Assembly: GCA_017458195.1 (NCBI GenBank)
Contig: JAFTGI010000101.1
Coordinates: forward strand, 1 to 32,420
Length of the DNA stretch: 32,420 bases
Source: Prevotella sp.
GTDB lineage: Bacteria > Bacteroidota > Bacteroidia > Bacteroidales > Bacteroidaceae
Direction: 5' to 3'
Under the pieces are notes generated by a model. The model was not told the origin of the DNA. It ran no database searches and worked only from the letters and a program-made list of their open reading frames with translations. Of the stretch, positions 17,503 through 23,410 are shown piece after piece. Both the position numbers and the translations under genes were made by a program. Positions within the stretch are counted from its first letter, which is position 1, and every line of letters begins with the position of its first letter.

Positions 17503-17533
17503 CAAAGATAGCAGAAAAAAACGAACCCTGCAA
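17503..17533 (-). promoter_or_regulatory. Promoter of the HTH regulator gene
   Basis: On the minus strand, TTG (17533-17531), exactly 20 bp, then TATCTTTG (17510-17503). Only four bases separate the -7 box from the ATG, so the transcript should begin at or very near the start codon (leaderless). Confidence 0.72.
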
Positions 17534-17587
17534 ACTTTTCGGTTCGCAATAATTCGCTTTTCGCCGTTTGGTTCGCAAAAGTTTGCA
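17529..17587 (-). terminator. Long-loop inverted repeat downstream of the EamA gene
   Basis: TGCAAACTTTT (17529-17539) and AAAAGTTTGCA (17577-17587) are perfect complements separated by 37 bases that contain repeated GGTTCGCAA and TTCGC words. It lies just after the EamA stop and overlaps the -33 element of the HTH promoter. It could end the upstream transcript or be an operator; the sequence does not decide between these. Confidence 0.4.
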
Positions 17588-17596
17588 AACAGGGGT

Positions 17597-18517
17597 CTAT
17601 AGGCCGCCAATATAAAGGAAAATCATGCCCAAGAGGACGAGTGCCAGGTCGAAGGCCTTCGCCTTGAGATTCTTTTCGTGGAAGAAAAGGGCTCCGCAGA
17701 GGAACGACACAATGACCGACCCACGGCGCACCATCGAGACGATACTGATCATCGCTGACGGCAGCGACAGGGCATAGAAATAGAGGAAGTCGGCCGCTGA
17801 CAGGAAGACGCTGACGCCCACGATGGCCCACGACCAGTGGAATTGCGAAATGTGGAACGAGAAACGAGATATGACCGCAAGCAGACAGAACATCATCACG
17901 CACTGGTAGATGTTATACCACGACTGCACCATCATGCGGTCGAGCCCTACCCCACCCTCCGCGACGGGTGCCATCAGGTATTTGTCGTAGAGTCCGCTGA
18001 GGGCGCCGAGCAGGGCCGCCCCTACAATCAAGTAGATCCAGTGGTCGTGGCGGAAGTCGATGCCCTCCTTCTTACCGCTCTGGCTCAGCAAGAGGAATGA
18101 GACAACGGCCAGCAGCACGCCCAGCCACTGCCACACGTTGAGCCGCTCGCCGAAGAACAGCAGGGCGCCAACGAGCACCATCACGGGTCGCGTGGCGTTG
18201 ATGGGCCCAACGATGGTCAGCGGCAGATGCTTCATTCCGAAATAGCCGAGCACCCACGACGACAGCACGATGACCGCCTTGAGCACGATGTACTTATGGA
18301 CTTCCCAACCGCCCTGCCCGACCAGGAAGATGGTTCCGTCGAGCACATCGGTCGTACTGCTCAAAATGATGAAAGGCAAGAAGATGAGCGAACAGATCAA
18401 CGTGTTCAGAAACAGCACAGGAATGACGGCGTTAGCCTTCAGGGCCTGCTTCTTCAGCGCATCGTAGACGCCGAGGAAGGCAGCAGAGAAGAATGCCAAT
18501 ATCAACCAGACCATCAT
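17597..18517 (-). CDS. EamA/DMT-superfamily transporter
   Basis: 306 residues with about ten hydrophobic helices in two repeated halves, the typical drug/metabolite transporter fold. The first half has PINATRPVMVLVGALLFFGE at its end and the second has SMVRRGSVIVSFLCGALFFH, each corresponding to the conserved EamA C-terminal helix pair. The substrate is unknown. The start ATG 18517 shares one base with the truA stop (TGATG), which implies translational coupling; an in-frame TTG at 18520 is less likely. Confidence 0.88.
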   Translation of the reverse strand: MMVWLILAFFSAAFLGVYDALKKQALKANAVIPVLFLNTLICSLIFLPFIILSSTTDVLDGTIFLVGQGGWEVHKYIVLKAVIVLSSWVLGYFGMKHLPLTIVGPINATRPVMVLVGALLFFGERLNVWQWLGVLLAVVSFLLLSQSGKKEGIDFRHDHWIYLIVGAALLGALSGLYDKYLMAPVAEGGVGLDRMMVQSWYNIYQCVMMFCLLAVISRFSFHISQFHWSWAIVGVSVFLSAADFLYFYALSLPSAMISIVSMVRRGSVIVSFLCGALFFHEKNLKAKAFDLALVLLGMIFLYIGGL

Positions 18518-19245
18518 CAATAGCGAATATCAACCAGAAACAAAGCATTGGCCGGCATCGACTCGCCGGCCTCCGTGCGCCGCTTTCCCTCGATCACCTT
18601 GCGGAAGTCGTCGAGCGTCATCCGCCCGCGGCCAACCTCAACGAGGGTCCCGACGACGGCGCGCACCATGTTGCGCAGAAAACGATTGGCGCTGATCTCG
18701 AAGCGCCATTGGCCCGGGGCCGTCTCCGTCCACTCCGCCTTCGTGACGTGGCAGAGCATCGTCTTCACGTCGGCATGACTCTTGCAGAAGGCACCGAAGT
18801 CCTCGTATTCGGTCAGGATGGCGGCCGCCTCGTTCATACGAGCGAAGTCGAGCGGATAGTGTAGTTCGCAGGAATAATGCCGCAGGAAGGGATCCTTACG
18901 CGTGTGTATATAATAATAATAGGTGCGGCGGGTGGCAGAGAAGCGGGCATGCAGGTCGTCGCCGACGCGCTCCACCCGCTGCACGGCGATGTCGTGCGGC
19001 AGCAGCCTGTTCAGCTTATAGGCCAGCTGTTGTCCGTCCAGGTCGCGGTCGACGTCGAAGTGGGCCACCATCATGCTGGCGTGTACGCCGGCGTCAGTGC
19101 GGCCAGCCCCCGTCACCTGGATCTCCTCCCGCAGCAGCAGACTCAACGCCCGCTGCAGTTCGCCCTGCACCGAGATGCCGTTGGGCTGCACCTGCCAGCC
19201 ATGGAAGCGTCCGCCATCGTAGCTCAATGTGATGAAATATCTCAT
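18517..19245 (-). CDS. truA: tRNA pseudouridine(38-40) synthase TruA
   Basis: 242 residues. Modifies U38-U40 in the tRNA anticodon stem. The catalytic motif GAGRTDAGVHA contains D51; other family features are RYFITLSYDGGRFHGWQVQP at the N-terminus, FSATRRTYYYYI, and NRFLRNMVRAVVGTLVEVG near the C-terminus. It starts 3 bp after the DUF1460 gene stop and is coupled to the EamA gene. Confidence 0.96.
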   Translation of the reverse strand: MRYFITLSYDGGRFHGWQVQPNGISVQGELQRALSLLLREEIQVTGAGRTDAGVHASMMVAHFDVDRDLDGQQLAYKLNRLLPHDIAVQRVERVGDDLHARFSATRRTYYYYIHTRKDPFLRHYSCELHYPLDFARMNEAAAILTEYEDFGAFCKSHADVKTMLCHVTKAEWTETAPGQWRFEISANRFLRNMVRAVVGTLVEVGRGRMTLDDFRKVIEGKRRTEAGESMPANALFLVDIRY

Positions 19246-19248
19246 ACG

Positions 19249-20088
19249 CTATTCTATGTTCAGGCGCACCACGCGAATGCCCGTGTGGGTCGGGTGTTTC
19301 TGGAGGTATTGTCCCAAGGTCATCGGTTCCTCGACGACCTTCTTGTGCAACTGCGAGGCATTGAGCAGGTGCAGACCGTCCTTGCGCCAGACGGCAAAGC
19401 CTAAGTGGGCGATGTCGAGACCGGGCTTCGAGCAGGTGATAGCAATGATGTCGCCGTCATGGACGACGGAGCGCAGCTCCTGCGTGTTCTGAACCTTCGC
19501 CTTCGGGATGTAGCGATACTTGCGGCCCGTCAGCGCCTGCTCCTGCTGGGCAATGGTCTTCACCAGTTCCGGATGTGCCTTCAATGCCTTGTAAGCCGTG
19601 GGGTGCGTGCTCATGTAATTGACATTGACCGTCTGAACGGCCGTAAAGGGCGACGCCTGCTTTTTCACCTCTGCGACGAGGCCCAAGCGCGAGTTGTCGT
19701 CAATCCAGTCAGTGAAGTAGTGCAGACGGCTCGTATAGCCGTTGAGCTTTCCGTCACGATAACGTAAAACTCTGAGAACCTGACAGAAAGAACAGAAATC
19801 GCGTTTCTTCTCTTTAACACAGATAGCGAGCGCTGCGACGGTCTCGACAAGCGTCGTGCAGTCCAGCTGGCGCGTGTTGACGACGAGCTGTTCGCGGTCG
19901 TTCACCTCCAGCGTATGAGCCACGTAGGGGCGGTCAATCAGCTGGCGGGCCAGCCACAGCACGTCGGGGCCCGGCGCCTCGCTGAGCAGGCGGACGACGG
20001 TGAGGCTGTCCTCCCGCGTATAGGTCACTCGCGCCGTCATGCAGCCGACGGTCATGAGAAGCATTAGGATACTAATAAGTCGTTTCAT
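19249..20088 (-). CDS. DUF1460 NlpC/P60-like amidase, exported
   Basis: 279 residues from ATG 20088 (a GTG at 20097 would add three). It has an N-terminal signal peptide (MKRLISILMLLMTVGCMTAR); TVGC could be a weak lipobox with C16. DUF1460 proteins have a papain-like fold related to N-acetylmuramoyl-L-alanine amidases and NlpC/P60 peptidases. The expected nucleophile is C77 (RQLDCTTLVETV) and the His is H228 (LDIAHLGFAVW). A role in peptidoglycan cleavage or muropeptide recycling is probable. It overlaps the end of the DUF4421 gene by 17 bp. Confidence 0.85.
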   Translation of the reverse strand: MKRLISILMLLMTVGCMTARVTYTREDSLTVVRLLSEAPGPDVLWLARQLIDRPYVAHTLEVNDREQLVVNTRQLDCTTLVETVAALAICVKEKKRDFCSFCQVLRVLRYRDGKLNGYTSRLHYFTDWIDDNSRLGLVAEVKKQASPFTAVQTVNVNYMSTHPTAYKALKAHPELVKTIAQQEQALTGRKYRYIPKAKVQNTQELRSVVHDGDIIAITCSKPGLDIAHLGFAVWRKDGLHLLNASQLHKKVVEEPMTLGQYLQKHPTHTGIRVVRLNIE

Positions 20089-21193
20089 GATGTTCACGAT
20101 ATTTCTTTTTCAATCCAAAGTTATAGCCGATGTAGGCGTTCATCGAACCGAACGTGTTGTTGGTCGAGAAGCGCGACTTGTGATAGTTGTAGGAGTGCAG
20201 GATGACGCTGGCGCCGGCATACCACCGCATGCAGTTGTAGACGAGCCCAAAGCGCCCGATCATGTCGAGGTTGAAGTTCTCGAAGCTGAAGTCGTCGCGC
20301 TGGCTTTCGGCCACGTCGCCGACAGAGTGCTTATAGGCCACGCCCACCTGCCCGCTGGCCGCAAAGAGCCAGTTCTTGTGGAACACCCAGTTGTAGGCAT
20401 AGCCGCCGGAGACGCTGAAGTCGTCGTACTTCACCGAGCGGAACATCAGTCCACTGTCGAGCGGCACGGTGCGCGAGCGCATGCGCTCGTCGACCAGCTC
20501 CTGCAGCCGGTGATAGTCGAGCGAGAGCGAGTGTCGCGTGTAGCCGATGCCGGCCATGGGCGAGCCGCAGCTGACCTTCTGGATGGTGCTCTGCGAGAAA
20601 GCTGCGGGATAGGAGAAGCGCCCGTGGTTGAAGATGTAGTAGAGGTTGAGCCCCGTGATGCCCGCCTTCAGACCATCAAACGACGCTCCGTTGAGGGCCT
20701 CATCCCATTGGTTCATGGTCAGGTGGGCATTGCGGATCTTATAGTCGTTGCCCGTGCGCCGATAGAACAGGTCGACACCGATCTGCGAGCTGTAGACGCT
20801 CAGGTCGAGCTCCTGCTTCACGTCGGCAAGGTTGATATTTCCTATCTTAAATGTATAGCCGGCGAAGAACCACTTCCAGCCCACGTAGGGCCCCACCCTC
20901 AGGTTCATGTCGGGCGCAAAGGTCATCGACTGGGCATCGCGCCCGGCCCCGCTCAGCGTGTAGAGGTCGTAGGTGTGGGTCAGCTGCATCATGACGGTGT
21001 AGGTGTAGTGCTGCGGTTCGATGAAGCGCTTGTCCAGGCGGTCGAAGCCACGGATGATGCGCCTGACCAGGCTCAGCTTCCGGGGCTGCTGCACGACGGT
21101 CGTATCGGCCACGGCCAGGCTGTCGCCCTCCACCTCCGAAGCCCTCGTCAGCAAGGCTGTCCATAACATGATTATAAGTAGACAAAGGCGCAT
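20072..21193 (-). CDS. DUF4421-like outer-membrane beta-barrel protein
   Basis: 373 residues from ATG 21193 with a signal peptide (MRLCLLIIMLWTALLTRASE). The rest is rich in alternating aromatic/polar strands typical of barrels: FIEPQHYTYTVMMQLTHTYD, FAPDMNLRVGPYVGWKWFFA, GVDLFYRRTGNDYKIRN, and a C-terminal strand NAYIGYNFGLKKKYREHHET. This agrees with the Bacteroidetes DUF4421 family, whose function is unknown. It lies between a Gfo/Idh/MocA gene and the amidase-like gene, with which it overlaps, so an envelope-related role is likely. Confidence 0.78.
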   Translation of the reverse strand: MRLCLLIIMLWTALLTRASEVEGDSLAVADTTVVQQPRKLSLVRRIIRGFDRLDKRFIEPQHYTYTVMMQLTHTYDLYTLSGAGRDAQSMTFAPDMNLRVGPYVGWKWFFAGYTFKIGNINLADVKQELDLSVYSSQIGVDLFYRRTGNDYKIRNAHLTMNQWDEALNGASFDGLKAGITGLNLYYIFNHGRFSYPAAFSQSTIQKVSCGSPMAGIGYTRHSLSLDYHRLQELVDERMRSRTVPLDSGLMFRSVKYDDFSVSGGYAYNWVFHKNWLFAASGQVGVAYKHSVGDVAESQRDDFSFENFNLDMIGRFGLVYNCMRWYAGASVILHSYNYHKSRFSTNNTFGSMNAYIGYNFGLKKKYREHHETTY

Positions 21194-21200
21194 GCTCACA

Positions 21201-22184
21201 TCAGTATTTACCTAAGATACGGTCGAGCACCCAGTTGGTGGGTGTGGCCGAGACGCTCGTGCAGTCGCACACGCCCAGCCCCTGCAGGTGCTCGCAGACG
21301 CTCTTGACGATGGGATACTGCACGTAGTCGGGATTCTCGACCTCGATGCGCTCCGTGCCCTCGCTGACGTGGAGCACTATTGGGGAATAGTTGAACACCG
21401 AGAAACTGAGCGAACCGCGCTCGCCGATGACCAGGATGCGGTCGGCCTCGGCCGACTCATGACCGACGAAACACCAGGAGCCTGAGCCGGGCACGCCGCT
21501 CTCGAAGCGGAAGACGGCGCTCACCGAGTCCTCAGCTGTGTAGAGGTGGGCGCGGTTGGCACAGATGCCCTTGGCTTCGAGGATGACGCCGAACATCCAT
21601 TGCAGCAGGTCAATCTGATGGGGAGCCAGGTCGTAGAAGTAGCCGCCGCCGCTGATTTCCGGCTGCAGGCGCCAGGGCAGGCGCTCAGGATGGGCATAGT
21701 CCAACTGACGGGGAGGGACGGCAAAGCGGATCTGCACATTGACGACCTCGCCGACGACACCGCCGTCGATGATTTCCTTGACGCGGCGGAAATAAGGCAG
21801 GTAGCGCCGGTAGTAGGCCACGAAGCAGGGCACGCCCGTCTGCTCCGACACATGGTTGATGCGCGCGCAGTCGTCGTAGGTGGCGGCCAGTGGCTTCTCC
21901 ACATAGACGGGCTTGCCCGCCTTCATGGCCATGATGGCGAAGGTGGCGTGGCTCGACGGCGGCGTGGCCACGTAGACGGCGTTCACCTCGGGGTCGTCGA
22001 TGAGCTGCTGGGCGTCGGTGTACCATCGGCTGATGCCGTGGCGCTCGGCGTAGGAGCGTGCCTTCTCGGCCGTGCGACTCATCACGGCCACGACCGTCGA
22101 GCCATCAATCATCTGGAAGGCGGGGCCGCTCTTGCGCTCCACGACGTCACCGCAACCAATGAACCCCCACTTGAGTATCTTCAT
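21201..22184 (-). CDS. Gfo/Idh/MocA oxidoreductase, cytoplasmic type
   Basis: 327 residues from ATG 22184 (MKILKWGFIGCGDVVERKSG), without a signal peptide. The NAD(P)-binding loop GFIGCGDV is at the N-terminus, and the catalytic-region motif YVEKPLAATYDDC with its lysine is near residue 95. The C-terminal domain has SGGGYFYDLAPHQIDLLQWM with the conserved His of the D-x-x-x-H pattern. It is shorter and clearly distinct from the two secreted members at 11205-14182. The sugar-type substrate is unknown. It is the first gene of a unit with DUF4421, DUF1460, truA and EamA. Confidence 0.9.
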   Translation of the reverse strand: MKILKWGFIGCGDVVERKSGPAFQMIDGSTVVAVMSRTAEKARSYAERHGISRWYTDAQQLIDDPEVNAVYVATPPSSHATFAIMAMKAGKPVYVEKPLAATYDDCARINHVSEQTGVPCFVAYYRRYLPYFRRVKEIIDGGVVGEVVNVQIRFAVPPRQLDYAHPERLPWRLQPEISGGGYFYDLAPHQIDLLQWMFGVILEAKGICANRAHLYTAEDSVSAVFRFESGVPGSGSWCFVGHESAEADRILVIGERGSLSFSVFNYSPIVLHVSEGTERIEVENPDYVQYPIVKSVCEHLQGLGVCDCTSVSATPTNWVLDRILGKY

Positions 22185-22214
22185 AAATAGTGTTATTTTT
22201 CGTTTACGATGGTG

Positions 22215-22222
22215 CAAAGTTA
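22215..22222 (-). promoter_or_regulatory. -7 promoter box of the Gfo/Idh/MocA-truA unit
   Basis: TAACTTTG on the minus strand, 30 bp before the ATG at 22184. A matching -33 TTG was not found. Confidence 0.5.
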
Positions 22223-22235
22223 CGAAAAAAGTCTT

Positions 22236-22243
22236 TACCTTTG
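22236..22243 (+). promoter_or_regulatory. -7 promoter box of the polytopic membrane protein gene
   Basis: TACCTTTG on the plus strand, 30 bp before the ATG at 22274, in a divergent arrangement with the box at 22215-22222. Confidence 0.5.
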
Positions 22244-22273
22244 CATGAAAGTACGAAAGAAATAACAGATTTT

Positions 22274-23215
22274 ATGGAAAACGACAAACAACTCACCCCC
22301 CTGCATCCCCGCACGAGCGGCGGTTGCATCGCCAGTGGCTACCGGCTCTACACCTCGGCGTTCCGTCGGCTGTTTCGCGCCTCATGGCCCGTGGCCGTCG
22401 TCTATGCCATCGCCATGGCAGCCATGTCGAGCTATTACATCAGTCATGCCATACCCCTGATGGGGCTCCAGACCATCGTCGACCCTGACACGATGCAGCG
22501 CCTCTGGCTCCGCACGACGCTCATCTCCGGCGCGCTGGGCTTCTGCTTCATCATCGCGGCCACCGTGCTGGCCAGCTATGGCTTCAGCGCCATGCGCGAG
22601 CATCTGGCCACCGGCGACGTCAGCCGTGCTCCCCGCTGGTGGGGGCGCCTCGATGTGAAAACGCTCTGGCGCACGGCGCTCTGCGTCCTTTGGCTGCTCC
22701 TGCTCAGCCTCATCTACGGCGGTCTGACCACAAGTCTGATGATGCTTGCCCAGCGATCCGGCCTCACGTCGCTTCTGATTGGCAGCGGCGTCTTTGCCCT
22801 CGCCCTCCTGTTCCTGCTGTTGCCGCTCTGCTACACAGTCTATCGCGCCATCCTCGCCGAGCGCTTCAGCCCTGCCCCACCCCTCAGCGGCTATCTCAGC
22901 GGCCTCGGCCATTGGGGACTGCTGTTCGTCGTGGTGCTCATCACGGGTCTGGCCACGCTGCTGCTGACGCTCATCACGCAACTGCCCGCCCTGATCCTCT
23001 ACGCTGCCAACATCCGGTCGCAGCTGGGCGCCCTGCAGGGCGACGAGCTCGGCATGCCCCAGGGCATGTGGTGGCTCAACTTCGTGGTATTCCTCATTGG
23101 CGGTTTCATTCAGGCCTACGTCCACCTTTCGACGCTCTTTCCCCTTTATTATGCCTACGGCACCATTCGCAGCGAGGAGGACGAGCGCAGAAAAGCACCG
23201 CTTTTCTCGGAGTAA
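22274..23215 (+). CDS. Polytopic membrane protein, unknown function
   Basis: 313 residues from ATG 22274 (MENDKQLTPLHPRTSGGCIA). About six hydrophobic helices: near 38-57, 85-106, 137-160, 167-190, 210-240 and 270-295. The pattern of a cytoplasmic N-terminus followed by helices resembles uncharacterised Bacteroidetes membrane proteins; I cannot name a family. The last nine codons (RRKAPLFSE, then TAA) are almost entirely made of the first unit of the palindromic array, so the C-terminus seems to have been replaced or extended by the repeat. The ancestral end cannot be seen. Confidence 0.78.
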   Translation: MENDKQLTPLHPRTSGGCIASGYRLYTSAFRRLFRASWPVAVVYAIAMAAMSSYYISHAIPLMGLQTIVDPDTMQRLWLRTTLISGALGFCFIIAATVLASYGFSAMREHLATGDVSRAPRWWGRLDVKTLWRTALCVLWLLLLSLIYGGLTTSLMMLAQRSGLTSLLIGSGVFALALLFLLLPLCYTVYRAILAERFSPAPPLSGYLSGLGHWGLLFVVVLITGLATLLLTLITQLPALILYAANIRSQLGALQGDELGMPQGMWWLNFVVFLIGGFIQAYVHLSTLFPLYYAYGTIRSEEDERRKAPLFSE

Positions 23216-23294
23216 AGCGGTACTTTTCTCATAGTAAAGCGGTACTTTTCCGGGGGAAAAGCGGTACTTTTCTCATCGAAAAGCGCCGCTTTTC
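23190..23294. repeat. Array B: five 17-bp palindromic units at exact 22-bp period
   Basis: Units lie at 23190-23206, 23212-23228, 23234-23250, 23256-23272 and 23278-23294. Inner units are GAAAAG or GTAAAG, then CGGTA, then CTTTTC. The outer two have centres CACCG and CGCCG, giving more perfect dyads. Spacers are TCGGA, TCATA, CGGGG and TCATC; TCATA also occurs in the array at 1084-1188. The first unit and part of the second encode the end of the membrane protein, including its TAA. Confidence 0.95.
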
Positions 23295-23323
23295 ATTTTG
23301 ATTTGTCATGGAGTCTAAATTCA

Positions 23324-23384
23324 GTACATCGCCGATGTACAATTTGTACATGGCCGATGTACAAAACGTACATGGCCGATGTAC
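23324..23384. repeat. Array C: three GTACAT palindromic units at exact 22-bp period
   Basis: Units at 23324-23340 (GTACATCGCCGATGTAC), 23346-23362 and 23368-23384 (both GTACATGGCCGATGTAC), with 5-bp spacers AATTT and AAAAC. The layout (6-bp arm, 5-bp centre, 6-bp arm, 5-bp spacer) is identical to the neighbouring array although the arm sequence is unrelated. It lies 26 bp before the 3' end of feoAB. Confidence 0.95.
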
Positions 23385-23410
23385 TAAATTATAGCTTGTG
23401 TTGAAACGGC

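Noticed and set aside
17597..17903. N-terminal extension of the HTH regulator to 17903
   Set aside because: The extension runs through the EamA gene in another frame and across a perfect promoter placed just before ATG 17498.
1084..23384. CRISPR array
   Set aside because: The repeats are regularly spaced and palindromic, but spacers are only 5 bp and partly identical; CRISPR spacers are about 26 bp or longer and unique, and no cas gene is present.
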